Assembly (NCBI RefSeq): GCF_014697585.1 | Contig: NZ_JACJSB010000018.1 | Location: 1-64,000 of the forward strand | Direction of reading: 5' to 3' | Origin: Dolichospermum sp. FACHB-1091 | GTDB lineage: Bacteria > Cyanobacteriota > Cyanobacteriia > Cyanobacteriales > Nostocaceae | Length of the DNA: 64,000 bases | The notes under the pieces: generated by a model | Told to the model about the DNA's origin: nothing | The model's input: the letters and a program-made list of their open reading frames with translations, nothing else | Database searches by the model: none | Position numbers and translations under genes: made by a program | Part shown: piece by piece, positions 9,292 through 17,992 of the stretch | Numbering within the stretch: the first letter of the stretch is position 1 | Layout: each line of letters begins with the position of its first letter

Positions 9292-9333
9292 TACTTCTAT
9301 ATCTCCTATGTGAGTTTTGTCCGTGAGCAGCGC

Positions 9334-10194
9334 TTAGGTTGATGTTATGCTGGCAATTTTGCCGCCAACTCTATGAATTTGCTGCATTTTCTCTAAAAGG
9401 CGCTCGTAAGGCACAATAAATACTGTACTGCTACGGCGGACTTTGGGGTATCCTGGATTGCGAATACCTGTAACTTCAATCCGGTAAGTGCGATTGGATT
9501 CCCCGACGGCATTACCTAGATTTTGCTTAGGAGCGTCATCTACAGATACGCGGAAACCCCAGTTATTGTTACTACCAGATGGTCCAACAACTGAGGAGGT
9601 TTTATTACTAGCTAATTCCCGCGCTAAACGGGATTTAGAACCTTCAACCTGAGCGGTATCGCTGTTAGCATAACCTCTGTATAAACGGAACATCCGCGTA
9701 AAACCGGCTGCATTTTGTCCCGTTTGAAAATCGAACCCGCGATAATAGGGAACAACATTTTCCCCAAAGCTATTCTGATACTCTTGGGAATCAATGTAGG
9801 AGTCAATTTCCGCGTCGTAACCTTGGTTAATATATAAGTCTAAGTGGTAAGTCACTTCTGACTCATTGTATGGTGCGCGACCCAACAAATGTTTGTAGTT
9901 GAGTTCAATTAACCGAGTTTGGAAACTGTTGTAGAAGAATTTAGATTTGTAGAGTTCTGATTTAGCGACGCTGCGGACAAACTCTTTCACGCTTAAATTG
10001 CCGTCACGTAGCAGTGATTCTGCACTAATTAAGCGATCTGATGCCAGTATATAGTCATTTCCTAAGACTTGACGATAAACGGCACGAATTACAGCTTCTA
10101 CTTCTTCCCGGCTGGCGCTGGGGCGCAGTTCAACTTTGGGCGCGTCGCTGAAAGGCTCTGTTCCTAGTCTGGAGGCTGCTGTTGTAATTGCCAT
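9334..10194 (-). CDS. cpcC: Phycocyanin-associated rod linker CpcC
   Basis: The 286-residue protein has an N-terminal phycobilisome linker domain (about residues 20-150; [49 protein letters not shown]) and a C-terminal CpcD-like domain (about 235-285; [30 protein letters not shown]). It joins phycocyanin hexamers within the rods. A single cpcC is present. It is separated from cpcA by a structured spacer of 303 bases, consistent with lower linker than subunit output. Confidence 0.95.
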   Translation of the reverse strand: MAITTAASRLGTEPFSDAPKVELRPSASREEVEAVIRAVYRQVLGNDYILASDRLISAESLLRDGNLSVKEFVRSVAKSELYKSKFFYNSFQTRLIELNYKHLLGRAPYNESEVTYHLDLYINQGYDAEIDSYIDSQEYQNSFGENVVPYYRGFDFQTGQNAAGFTRMFRLYRGYANSDTAQVEGSKSRLARELASNKTSSVVGPSGSNNNWGFRVSVDDAPKQNLGNAVGESNRTYRIEVTGIRNPGYPKVRRSSTVFIVPYERLLEKMQQIHRVGGKIASITST

Positions 10195-10318
10195 GTTTTT
10201 TCCCCTTTATTGTGCCGAATTTTGGCGGAATAAAGCTTGGTATTTAATCCAAGTTGGTCGTTGGTAATTAGGACTTACCTATTCCCTCTTGACTCTTGCC
10301 TTATTTGTAGATAAAACT

Positions 10319-10489
10319 ATGCCCGGAGCTAGATCCAATTGCTAGGTGAACCAGGATGATCTTGGAGGTCTTAACGCCACTTAATTTACAGTTGGATATT
10401 CTCCAACTAACGCAGTGACTCCAGGAGCAATAACTGGCGAACCCCTTGAGGGGTAACTTCATCTAATAATTGTATCCCTCTCCGGGCAT
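10319..10489 (-). promoter_or_regulatory. Structured cpcA-cpcC intergenic RNA
   Basis: Beginning nine bases after the cpcA stop codon, the transcript can form a closing stem of about ten pairs between 10480-10489 and 10319-10328 (core GCCCGGAG with CTCCGGGC). Inside it is a tight hairpin ACCCCTTGAGGGGT at 10441-10454 and a stem TTGGAT/TCCAA near 10393-10410. Such 3' structures after cpcBA are known to stabilise the abundant cpcBA message or attenuate transcription into linker genes; which applies here is inferred. Confidence 0.6.
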
Positions 10490-10497
10490 GACGCTAT

Positions 10498-10986
10498 CTA
10501 GCTGAGAGCGTTGATGGCGTAGTCAATGTAGGTATTAGCTTCGTTAGCAGCTTGACCACTCAAACCATGATTAGCTTTGATGGATTTTAAAGCTTCTACG
10601 TACCAGCTGGGAGACAAATCAAACGCGCCGTTGATTTCAGACAAACCAGCAATCAAGAACTCATCCAAAGGACCTGTACCACCAGCAACTAGGCTATAGG
10701 TGATGATGCGTAGGTAGTGGCCAACGTCACGAGCGCATTTAGCTTTACCACGAGCATCAGATGCGAATTGAGCGCCTGGGGTAGAGGTGGTATAAGGGAA
10801 TTTGCTGTAAACAGCGCTGGTAGCACCATCAATCAATTTTTGAGCATTAGCGGTTAAACCACGAGCAGCTTCCATGCTGGCAGCAGCGCGGACGAAACGA
10901 CCGTTAACAGCTTGTAATTCGGTGTTGCTTAAAAAGCGTCCTTGGGTATCGGCAGATGCGATTGCTTCGGTAATTGGTGTTTTCAT
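10498..10986 (-). CDS. cpcA: C-phycocyanin alpha subunit CpcA
   Basis: The 162-residue protein begins [20 protein letters not shown] and has the chromophore-binding Cys84 within [10 protein letters not shown], where CpcE/F attach phycocyanobilin. It pairs with CpcB to form the (alpha-beta) monomer of the hexameric rod discs. It lies 99 bases after cpcB with a GGAG-type ribosome site upstream. Confidence 0.98.
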   Translation of the reverse strand: MKTPITEAIASADTQGRFLSNTELQAVNGRFVRAAASMEAARGLTANAQKLIDGATSAVYSKFPYTTSTPGAQFASDARGKAKCARDVGHYLRIITYSLVAGGTGPLDEFLIAGLSEINGAFDLSPSWYVEALKSIKANHGLSGQAANEANTYIDYAINALS

Positions 10987-11085
10987 TGGTGAAAATCTCC
11001 TAGATTGTTTCTTGCTTGTGTTGTATGGCTACGCCATGCAGGTTATGAAAAAAGCTCAATTTAGACGGGAGCTAATTTGTAATTT

Positions 11086-11607
11086 TTAGGCAACAGCAGC
11101 CGCAGCACGATCAAAGTAGCTTGCAACTTCAGAAACCAAAGAACTACAATCACCTTTGGTGATCCCGTTAGGATCGTTGATTTTAGCGATCGCTGCTTCT
11201 TTCATTTTGCCAACACCAACTGCTACAGAAGCACCAGGAGTACCCAAAGCTTGGTAGGTTTCCCGTAAGCCATTTAAGCAACGGTCATCTAGAACACTAG
11301 CATCACCCGCTAATGCTGCATAAGTTACATAGCGCAAGATAATTTCCATGTCGCGCAAACAAGCAGCCATCCGACGGTTGGTGTAAGCGTTTCCACCAGG
11401 AGCGATCAAATTGGGCTGTTCTTCAAACAAAGCACGAGCGGCATCAGTAACGATGTCTTTAGCGTTGCTGGTGATGCGGTTAACAGTGTCTAAACGCTTG
11501 CTACCAGCAGCTACTACTGCGGTCAAAGCATCTAGTTGTTCGGTGCTGAGGAATTCGCCACGAGCGTCAGCTTGGGAAACAACCTTGGAAAATACATCTA
11601 ATGTCAT
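11086..11607 (-). CDS. cpcB: C-phycocyanin beta subunit CpcB
   Basis: The 173-residue protein has the two phycocyanobilin-binding cysteines, Cys83 (AACLRDMEI) and Cys154 (GDCSSLV), and Asn73 in GGNAY, the residue methylated in beta phycobiliproteins. It is the first gene of the cpc operon, with a strong ribosome site (AGGAG) ahead of the ATG. No phycoerythrocyanin (pec) genes are seen upstream in this window. Confidence 0.98.
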   Translation of the reverse strand: MTLDVFSKVVSQADARGEFLSTEQLDALTAVVAAGSKRLDTVNRITSNAKDIVTDAARALFEEQPNLIAPGGNAYTNRRMAACLRDMEIILRYVTYAALAGDASVLDDRCLNGLRETYQALGTPGASVAVGVGKMKEAAIAKINDPNGITKGDCSSLVSEVASYFDRAAAAVA

Positions 11608-12226
11608 GGACTCTAATCTCCTAAATTACTTAGTTGAGAGATCTCTAAATTAAAACTAATTCGGATTGGTTGGCAACGAAGTCAAATCAAAGCGGTTCTC
11701 AATTTGTCTTCTCTCCTTTCTAGTTTACAGTTTACAAACCAGAAATTATGAGAGTCAAGGGTAAATTTATGAGAAACTGGCAAATTCAGTGAATCACCTG
11801 CTTTATTTAACTTTCTTCTGTTGTTTAACCCCTACAGCTTATGTTTATACAATGCCATAGAACCTTTATTTATTACAAATTATGAATAAATAAGATGTTC
11901 CCCTAAGAAAAGCCTCAAATCCTTTACATACAAGGTATTCAACTAAGAATTTCTAGATATTTTTGTTACATAACTTTACATTTTCTGCAAAAAATCGCAA
12001 TATTAACCAGTTTAAGATTGTTTTAATATTCCTGAAAACCCTTGTAATTAAAAGAATACAAGGGTTTTATCCCATTTATGGATTTCCTGAATTTTGTTAA
12101 GGAGTGTTAAATTTACATTTCTAAATATTTTGAAAACTTTCTATTTTTTTCCCCCATGGGGGGATGTGAATGAAAAAAAAGTTATATTCACAAATTGTGA
12201 GTAAATCGTTATTTACTCATAAATTC
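11608..12226 (-). promoter_or_regulatory. cpc operon upstream region and leader
   Basis: About 620 bases without a gene separate cpcB from the pseudouridine synthase gene. It holds the terminator-like hairpin at 12035-12068 and a second palindrome TGAGTAAAT-CGTT-ATTTACTCA at 12198-12219, directly behind the synthase stop codon. The 11640-12030 part must contain the cpc promoter and a long AT-rich leader, but I cannot fix a -10 box with confidence. Confidence 0.55.
12035..12068. terminator. Strong bidirectional hairpin terminator
   Basis: AAAACCCTTGTA (12035-12046) and TACAAGGGTTTT (12057-12068) form a perfect 12-bp stem with a ten-base loop. A run of four T follows the GC core on either strand. 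It would end transcription from the upstream pseudouridine synthase gene and shield the phycocyanin promoter. Confidence 0.65.
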
Positions 12227-13159
12227 TTAACAAACTCCACTACGGCGACGCAATACTTCTAGTAAAGTGGTAAAACTGCGGGGAAGGGGTGCTGTTACTT
12301 GAAGCAACTTTCCAGAAACGGGATGTTGTAACTGGAGTTTCCAAGCGTGTAGGGCTTGTCCTGGCAAATTTACGCCGATAGAATGAGCAGAACTATAAAG
12401 AGGGTCGCCAACGATAGGATGACCAATTTTGGCACTGTGGACGCGAATTTGATGGGTACGTCCTGTTTCTAGTTGAAAGTGGATTAATGTGTAGTTAGCA
12501 AGACGCTCTTGTACTCGCCAGTGAGTTATTGCAGCCCGTCCACCATCCTCTATAGAAACAATGCCCATTTTTTTGCGGTCTTGGGGATTGCGACCAATGG
12601 GTAAGTCTATGCTTCCGGTTTCCGTTTTGGGAACACCGTAAACTAAACCTAAATATTCTCGTCTGGCGGTTTTTGCTTGTAATTGTGCTTGTAAATGCTG
12701 ATAAGCCAAATCTGTTTTAGCAATAACAATCGCTCCGGTAGTATCTTTATCCAAGCGGTGAACTATTCCAGGACGTTGAATACCGCCAATACCGGGTAAA
12801 TTAGGACAATGGGCCAATATAGCATTAACTAGAGTTCCCTCTGGATGACCGGGTGCGGGGTGAACAACCAAACCAGCGGGTTTATTGAGAATAATTAACT
12901 CCTCATCTTCATAGAGGATATCTAGAGGAATATCCGCTGCTAAGAGTTGTAAAGGTTCAATGGCGGGAATTTCTAGAGAAATGCGATCGCCTATTTTGAG
13001 ATTAACCTTTTTAGATGTGCAAATTTGATCATTAACTTGGACATGACCCTGTTCTATGAGTTGCTGAATGCGAGAACGGGACAAATCTGATAAATTCTGG
13101 GATAAATAGCGGTCTAAGCGATCGCTATTTTCTGGAACTTGGATATTAATTGTAGACAC
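12227..13159 (-). CDS. RluA-family 23S rRNA pseudouridine synthase
   Basis: This 310-residue enzyme has an N-terminal S4 RNA-binding domain (residues 12-60, RLDRYLSQNLSDLSRSRIQQLI) and an RluA catalytic domain with the HRLDKDTTG signature around residues 135-145, whose Asp is the nucleophile. The ETGRTHQIRVH block follows at about 230. The family converts uridines in large-subunit rRNA helices to pseudouridine; the S4 domain and length fit the RluD subgroup. Translation starts at GTG. Target positions cannot be told from sequence. Confidence 0.9.
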   Translation of the reverse strand: MSTINIQVPENSDRLDRYLSQNLSDLSRSRIQQLIEQGHVQVNDQICTSKKVNLKIGDRISLEIPAIEPLQLLAADIPLDILYEDEELIILNKPAGLVVHPAPGHPEGTLVNAILAHCPNLPGIGGIQRPGIVHRLDKDTTGAIVIAKTDLAYQHLQAQLQAKTARREYLGLVYGVPKTETGSIDLPIGRNPQDRKKMGIVSIEDGGRAAITHWRVQERLANYTLIHFQLETGRTHQIRVHSAKIGHPIVGDPLYSSAHSIGVNLPGQALHAWKLQLQHPVSGKLLQVTAPLPRSFTTLLEVLRRRSGVC

Positions 13160-13358
13160 GATTGGGTATTGAGTAATTTAAGCAACATTGAGATCAAAAA
13201 TTAGAGTCGTGTCGGTAGAAAATCACCACTTCATTTTTTTATCTTCATCTTATGTTTAACATACTTTTTTATTTCTCTAAAAAATATGGAGTAATCTAAA
13301 GAGAAGAATTCAAGAATCAGGATTCGGAATGTTGATAAAATACAGTGAGTAACTGATA

Positions 13359-14432
13359 ATGAAAAACAACTTTAATGAACCATCCCAGAAAATCAACGCT
13401 ACCCCTATTAGTAGATATAGATTTTTTCAAAAACTGCAACCAATCAACATATTAAAGAAGATTACTAATAGTTCGTACACTGGTTGTTTGCAAGTATTTA
13501 GCGAATCTGGTGCTTGGTCAATATATATGGATCAGGGTAAACTAATTTACGCTGGTTATTCTGAAGAAATGTTTGAACCTCTTTACCGGAACTTACAGAG
13601 ATTAAGTCAGCAAATCTCAACTCTTCCCAGGGGAATTAATGAACAAGTGCGGATGATTTTTGAAAAAGATATTGAGAAACATTCAATACCAAATCCAGAT
13701 TACTTAGCTATTTGTTGGTTAGTTAATCAAAAATATATTAGTCATTTTCAAGCAGCTTTACTAATTGAGGAGTTAGCACTAGAAGTTTTACAATCCTTGT
13801 TGAATTTAAAATATGGCAGTTATGAATTTGTTCCTAATACTTTTTTAGACAATCTGCCTAAATTTTGCCATTTAAATTTAAAAGCCTTAGTAGAACCATC
13901 TCAACCAGCAGCAAAAGTTGATGTTAAAGAAAATCTGAATTTTGAGTGTTATTCTCAGTTAGAAGTACCCAAAACATCCCAGGAGAAATTACCCAAAACT
14001 AATTCTGATCACTTGAATAATCAGAGAAATACAAATCAGTCAAATAACTCCTTTATCAGAGAGAAGCAGAAATGCAGTATTTTTTCCATAGATGATAATC
14101 AGAAAATTTTAAATACTGTGTCAGAATTTTTAGATGAACAAATATTCAATGTGATCAAATTTACGGATTCTTCCCAAGCTTTAATGGAAATTTTGCGAGT
14201 ACGGCCAGATATCATTTTACTAAATATAGAAATGCCTAATTTAAATGGCTATGAAATCTGTTCTTTATTACGAAAACACACACATTATCAAGATACTCCT
14301 ATAATTTTGATGACAGAAAGGATGGGATTAAGGGATAGAGCAAAAGCCAAATTTGTCAAAGCTAATGGTTATTTAGAAAAGCCTTTTTCTCAAGAGGATT
14401 TACTGAAAATCATTTTTGAACATATTGTGTGA
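13359..14432 (+). CDS. PatA-like (PATAN) response regulator without phospho-aspartate
   Basis: The 357-residue protein has an N-terminal PATAN/DUF4388-type domain (about residues 15-185, TGCLQVFSESGAWSIYMDQGKLIYAGYS) and a C-terminal receiver domain (about 237-355), the arrangement of PatA of Anabaena and PixG/TaxP1 of cyanobacterial phototaxis. The receiver keeps the acidic pair (SIDDN) and the conserved Lys (YLEKPF), but the phosphoacceptor position reads LLNIEMP, with Asn289 instead of Asp. It therefore should not be phosphorylated there and may signal constitutively or by binding. No chemotaxis genes adjoin it; a heterocyst or motility role is inference. Confidence 0.85.
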   Translation: MKNNFNEPSQKINATPISRYRFFQKLQPINILKKITNSSYTGCLQVFSESGAWSIYMDQGKLIYAGYSEEMFEPLYRNLQRLSQQISTLPRGINEQVRMIFEKDIEKHSIPNPDYLAICWLVNQKYISHFQAALLIEELALEVLQSLLNLKYGSYEFVPNTFLDNLPKFCHLNLKALVEPSQPAAKVDVKENLNFECYSQLEVPKTSQEKLPKTNSDHLNNQRNTNQSNNSFIREKQKCSIFSIDDNQKILNTVSEFLDEQIFNVIKFTDSSQALMEILRVRPDIILLNIEMPNLNGYEICSLLRKHTHYQDTPIILMTERMGLRDRAKAKFVKANGYLEKPFSQEDLLKIIFEHIV

Positions 14433-14448
14433 AAATTCACGAGTCAGG

Positions 14449-14502
14449 TTAATAAACCTCATCATGGCTGCCAATATCTATCAATAAAATAACCATTTCC
14501 TT
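14449..14502 (-). pseudogene. RelE-like toxin C-terminal remnant
   Basis: Read on the minus strand, this stretch encodes EMVILLIDIGSHDEVY followed by a stop, a pattern like the last strand of RelE/ParE toxins (…V.ILDIGHR.EVY). Nothing else of the toxin is present; it abuts the broken antitoxin copy that follows. It looks like the tail left by an internal deletion of a toxin-antitoxin pair. Confidence 0.45.
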
Positions 14503-14686
14503 TGATTCTAGATTTTCTTTTTGGTGTTTCTGGCGCTGGTTCACTGCTTGGGGATGTGGTATGATTAAGGGTATCCGTAGCTGGCCAGACTCTTACTTCC
14601 ACATTTCCGGGGGGTAAATTCACGGGTTAGGTAATCAGCAAGTTACCAGATTCATCAATTTTTCCTTTGAGTTTGTATGCTTGCAT
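14503..14686 (-). pseudogene. Broken copy of the small antitoxin-like gene at 15711-15995
   Basis: Translation starts MQAYKLKGKIDESGNLLIT, as in the intact gene, then meets an in-frame TAA where the intact copy has Glu. Beyond the stop the similarity continues (NLPPGNVEV, VWPATDT, SEPAPETPKRK) and ends near codon 60. Nucleotide identity to 15822-15995 is high, so this is a relatively recent duplicate that has decayed. Confidence 0.8.
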
Positions 14687-14968
14687 GATTTTTTCATCAG
14701 ACTCTGTTTTTATATTATCTCGAATTGGCAGCAATTACATCAAAAATTCGTATTAAAAATTCGTAAAGTTGGAAATTCCTTGGGCTTAACATTACCTCAA
14801 GAAGCCCTGGAAAAACTTAAAGTTCAAGAAGGAGACAGCGTATTTGTCACTGAAACCCCAGCAGGTGTTATGACAACTTCTTATAATCCTGATTTTGAAA
14901 AAGCAATGGAAGCCTACAGAAAAGTCAGCACAAAATACAGAAATGCACTTCATGAATTAGGGAAATGA
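14681..14968 (+). pseudogene. AbrB/MazE-type antitoxin lacking a normal start
   Basis: The reading frame contains an AbrB-like SpoVT domain (FVLKIRKVGNSLGLTLPQEA, then LKVQEGDSVFVTETPAG), typical of antitoxins paired with Doc toxins. There is no ATG or GTG near the expected start just before FVLKIRK; the frame only opens upstream at a TTG that lies inside the broken antitoxin copy on the other strand. The natural 5' end and promoter appear to have been replaced by the neighbouring duplication. It overlaps the Doc fragment by ATGA. Confidence 0.65.
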
Positions 14969-15066
14969 ATGGGATTTTCTGGTTAGATAAAATAATGGTT
15001 ACAGCTATACATGAAGACCAATTAATACAGCATGGTGGTATTGCAAGTGTGCGAGATAACAATTAA
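14965..15066 (+). pseudogene. Truncated Doc (death-on-curing) toxin
   Basis: The 33-codon frame reads MNGIFWLDKIMVTAIHEDQ then LIQHGGIASVRDNN and stops. This matches the first 30 or so residues of Doc/Fic toxins (WL....V.AIH...L..HGG..G.RD), which end in an HxFx(D/N)xNKR AMP/phosphate-transfer motif that is absent. It starts at an ATGA overlap with the AbrB-type antitoxin, the normal order for phd/doc-like pairs. The sequence breaks off exactly where the ParE-like gene ends on the other strand. Confidence 0.75.
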
Positions 15067-15353
15067 ATCCGATCTTGCCAATATTTTGGTTTACGACTAC
15101 AGTGCATAACCGCTACAATTAAAATGTATTCATCTTCTATGGTATAGAGTATTCCATAGGGAAACTTACGCACTAAACACCGACGAATATCTTCATCGGT
15201 AACTGGATAGCGTTTAGGTGATTCAATAATTCGGAAAATGGCATCTTCAACAGCATTGATAAAATTTTGTGCTATTTCAATTTCATTTTCTGCATAAAAT
15301 TGGACTGCTTCTGAGTATTCTGTGAATGCGGCAGGATGGAAGTTATATTTCAT
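15063..15353 (-). CDS. ParE/RelE-family toxin
   Basis: The 96-residue protein shows the ParE/RelE fold pattern: FHPAAFTEYSEAVQFY, an N-terminal helix pair, then RRCLVRKFPYGILYTIEDEYILIVAVMHCSRKPKYWQDR. The closing A.MH..R.P.YW.R motif is characteristic of plasmid-stabilisation toxins of this group, which act on DNA gyrase or mRNA. It lies three bases downstream of its antitoxin gene, so the pair is co-transcribed and looks intact. Confidence 0.85.
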   Translation of the reverse strand: MKYNFHPAAFTEYSEAVQFYAENEIEIAQNFINAVEDAIFRIIESPKRYPVTDEDIRRCLVRKFPYGILYTIEDEYILIVAVMHCSRKPKYWQDRI

Positions 15354-15356
15354 TTT

Positions 15357-15587
15357 TCATTTTTCTAAAATTTGTCTAATTTGAGCTAAAGCGATTTCTC
15401 CAGAAATTGGTTTAACAGTATGATTACGTATTTCATCCCGGCGTTTTTTAGCTTCTGTGTTCCAAATCTTTTGGATATTTTCATCAATATCAGATTCTAG
15501 ACTTTCAATTAGTTTTTCTACTAAAAATACTCTGCTAGAACTGGGTAAAGACAAGGCTTCTTGAATTAATTCTTCAACTGATAGCAT
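15357..15587 (-). CDS. Addiction-module antitoxin partner of ParE-like toxin
   Basis: The 76-residue acidic protein begins MLSVEELIQEALSLPSSSRV and fits the small antitoxin family (TIGR02574-type addiction module component) that precedes ParE/RelE toxins. The N-terminal L..LP...R..L...L pattern recurs in the antitoxin-like proteins at 19432 and 59908. It is the first gene of the two-gene unit. Confidence 0.8.
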   Translation of the reverse strand: MLSVEELIQEALSLPSSSRVFLVEKLIESLESDIDENIQKIWNTEAKKRRDEIRNHTVKPISGEIALAQIRQILEK

Positions 15588-15710
15588 AATTATTTATCTT
15601 CTTGTGTAAATTGAATTGAGAATAGCCACAAACAAAGACTTGATTCACAAACTATTTTATCATTGTTTCTGTGGAAATATCTATAATGATGTTGATATCA
15701 AGCAAGATTT

Positions 15711-15995
15711 TCACAGGTTATGTTTCTCATTTAAATATTCCCATTTAGCTTGATCTGGATCAAAATCTGCTGGAACAGGAGGGGCATTTTCAAACCAGTT
15801 TTGCAAAGCCTTGATTTTAGTTCGTCTTTTTGGTGTTTCTGGTGCTGGTTCACTGGTTGGGGCTGTGGTATGATCATGGGTATCTGTAGCTGGCCAAACT
15901 ACAATTTTCACATTTCTGGGGGGTAAACTCACTGGTTCGGTAATCAGCAAGTTACCAGATTGATCAATTTTTCCTTTGAGTTTGTATGCTTGCAT
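15711..15995 (-). CDS. Small antitoxin-like protein
   Basis: The 94-residue protein has an N-terminal beta-rich half (YKLKGKIDQSGNLLITEPV, LPPRNVKIVVWPA), a Thr/Pro-rich linker and a C-terminal acidic segment (ALQNWFENAPPVPADFD). Similar small cyanobacterial proteins act as antitoxins with an AbrB-like or N-terminal binding half and a toxin-covering tail; that role here is inferred. No toxin gene follows it, but a decayed copy of it at 14503-14686 is followed by a RelE-like remnant, suggesting its original partner. Confidence 0.5.
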   Translation of the reverse strand: MQAYKLKGKIDQSGNLLITEPVSLPPRNVKIVVWPATDTHDHTTAPTSEPAPETPKRRTKIKALQNWFENAPPVPADFDPDQAKWEYLNEKHNL

Positions 15996-16066
15996 GATAT
16001 TTTTTATGATAATCTGTTTTTATATGATATTGAGCAAAATTCAATCTCTAAATTTGGGTTTAAATT

Positions 16067-16687
16067 ATGATAACTACGCTCATTGAACGAGAAGCAGAAC
16101 CAATTTTAATTAGTGACTTAACCTGGAGAGAATTTAAAGCTGTTGAACAGCTAATTGAGCGCCCAGGGTTAAGGTTATCTTTTTTAGATGGAGTGTTGGA
16201 GATTCATAAAAACTCAGGTAAAAAATATCAAATTATCAAAGAACGTATTGCTTCTTTACTAGAAATTTATTTAGAATTTTTAGACTTAGATTTTACTCCT
16301 ACTGGTTCTGTTACCTTAGAAAATGAATTTGAGAAGGTTAAAAAAGAAGGTGATGAATCTTATGAATTGGGAGCAAATAGAAAACATCCTGATTTAGTAA
16401 TTGAGGTGGTTGTTAGTAGTGGAGGAATTAATAAACTGGAAGCATACAAACGGTTACAAATTCCTGAAGTTTGGTTTTGGATGAATGATAAATTATTGTT
16501 TTATAGTTTAGGAAATGATGGCTATGAAGCTGTTAGTAAATCGCAACTTTTACCGAATTTAGATGTAGATTTATTGATGGGTTGTATTAATATAGAAAAT
16601 CATGCTCAAGCGCTGCGGGAATTTCGAGGAGGGATCGTTGTATCCGGTGGGGAGGTGAAGACAATTTTGGAGAAGCTTAAAAGGTAA
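16067..16687 (+). CDS. Uma2-family (DUF820) PD-(D/E)xK endonuclease-like protein
   Basis: At 206 residues it shows the Uma2 pattern: TWREFKAVEQLIERPGLRLSFLDGVLEI, then HPDLVIEVVVSSGGINKLEAYKRLQIPEVW, in which DLVIEV followed by K forms the PD-(D/E)xK active site. The family is greatly expanded in cyanobacteria and has no settled function. The gene stands alone with an ATG start. Confidence 0.85.
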   Translation: MITTLIEREAEPILISDLTWREFKAVEQLIERPGLRLSFLDGVLEIHKNSGKKYQIIKERIASLLEIYLEFLDLDFTPTGSVTLENEFEKVKKEGDESYELGANRKHPDLVIEVVVSSGGINKLEAYKRLQIPEVWFWMNDKLLFYSLGNDGYEAVSKSQLLPNLDVDLLMGCINIENHAQALREFRGGIVVSGGEVKTILEKLKR

Positions 16688-16849
16688 TATGGATAAGGGT
16701 TATAGCGATTTAGGGTGGTTTTTTTTGGGAAAAATTTGTCCGTAACTCGAAAAATTCACAAATGGGGGAGGTAAAACGTCTAAATACTGTGGGAATAAAC
16801 CATGCTTGCAAAAACAACTCACCAGGACGGAAAACGTTTCTGATAATTT

Positions 16850-17632
16850 ATGAAAAAGTTAACTTACTTTTTGGCTGCTATCCTTAGCTTTGTTGTGTGT
16901 CTAGGTGGAGTAAGTCCCGCTTTAGCTCAATTACAGCCCTCATCCCGTGGGATAACAACTTTTTACAACACTTCAGAGCAACAGGCAGAGGGAGTGAACA
17001 CGTATCAGAACATATTGAATTATGATGTAGCTATTCCCAATCCAGACTTAAGTGCGAGGTTGCCTGAAAATTTAAGCGATTTTCCAAAAACTTTTAAAGA
17101 ATTCCTTGCTGAAGGTCGCCTGAGAAACGGAACTAATGGTTCTTTTACAGAAGGTTGGTTTGATTTCCAAGCATCAACCGCTGCAACTCCTGGAAGCAAC
17201 CAACTATTCACCATTAAAGCTCCCGATGGCTACAGAATCTACAGTGTTGTAGCTGGATTACCAGCATCTCAATGCCCTCTGGAAATTAGAACCACTGAAA
17301 TTGCTTTCTTTGACAATGTCGCTCAAGCAATAAAGAAGGCTAATGACTTAGATAAGGCCAAATTCTTGGTGTACGTTTCTCCTGACGATGATTTGACTAT
17401 CAAGGCATTTTCAGAACTTTTTTATGACAGCACCACGGGCAAGAAAAAAACTAACAAAGATTGTTTCTTGGTTTCCGGCGCTACTGAAAAAGTTAGAGTC
17501 AATTTCCAGAGCATCTTCGATTTACTTCCTCCTCAATTAAAACAGCCAGCGCGTCAAGAACCATTTGAATACTTCCCCAAATATCCCAATTTTATATATC
17601 TAGTGAATGCTAGAAAGACTCTGAAAATGTAA
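16850..17632 (+). CDS. Secreted protein of unknown function
   Basis: The 260-residue protein starts with a Sec signal peptide (MKKLTYFLAAILSFVVCLGG, predicted cleavage after VSPALA at about residue 26). The mature part has no motif I recognise; it contains two cysteines (SQCPLE and KDCFLV) that could pair outside the cytoplasm. It is flanked by non-coding DNA on both sides and a MITE-like repeat downstream. Confidence 0.6.
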   Translation: MKKLTYFLAAILSFVVCLGGVSPALAQLQPSSRGITTFYNTSEQQAEGVNTYQNILNYDVAIPNPDLSARLPENLSDFPKTFKEFLAEGRLRNGTNGSFTEGWFDFQASTAATPGSNQLFTIKAPDGYRIYSVVAGLPASQCPLEIRTTEIAFFDNVAQAIKKANDLDKAKFLVYVSPDDDLTIKAFSELFYDSTTGKKKTNKDCFLVSGATEKVRVNFQSIFDLLPPQLKQPARQEPFEYFPKYPNFIYLVNARKTLKM

Positions 17633-17642
17633 CGCACAATCC

Positions 17643-17846
17643 TTATAACCCGCCTTCCGCACCCTAAACTGTCACACAACGAAAAATGGTCATTTGGGGA
17701 TTTGAGATTGGCGAACTGCTTGCAGCAGCGCTTCGCTATCGCTACCTAAACTTTAGACCATTTTGTATTAAAATTATCCTCAAAAGTCCTCAAAAGTCCT
17801 CAAAAATCCGATTGTGAGACTGGGGGGTGCGGAATGTGGGTTATAA
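17643..17846. mobile_element. MITE-like element with 22-bp imperfect terminal inverted repeats
   Basis: The left end (TTATAACCCGCCTTCCGC…) at 17643-17664 is the imperfect complement of 17825-17846 (GGGTGCGGAATGTGGGTT…), with about three mismatches. The 204-base interior has no gene and carries a direct repeat of TCCTCAAAAG. The form is that of a non-autonomous transposable element sitting right behind the secreted-protein gene. The remaining bases to 17992 hold nothing recognisable. Confidence 0.6.
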
Positions 17847-17992
17847 CTAAAAACGGTGTGTTACAAGAATAGCTAACCCACCTTACCCAATAGGAGCGAT
17901 TGCTTTTTTGTTGAGAGCAGGGTGATCATCTGCACACGTAGAGTTAAAATACATTTGCTTTTTGACAAAATATCAGAGGTATAAGTTTAATC

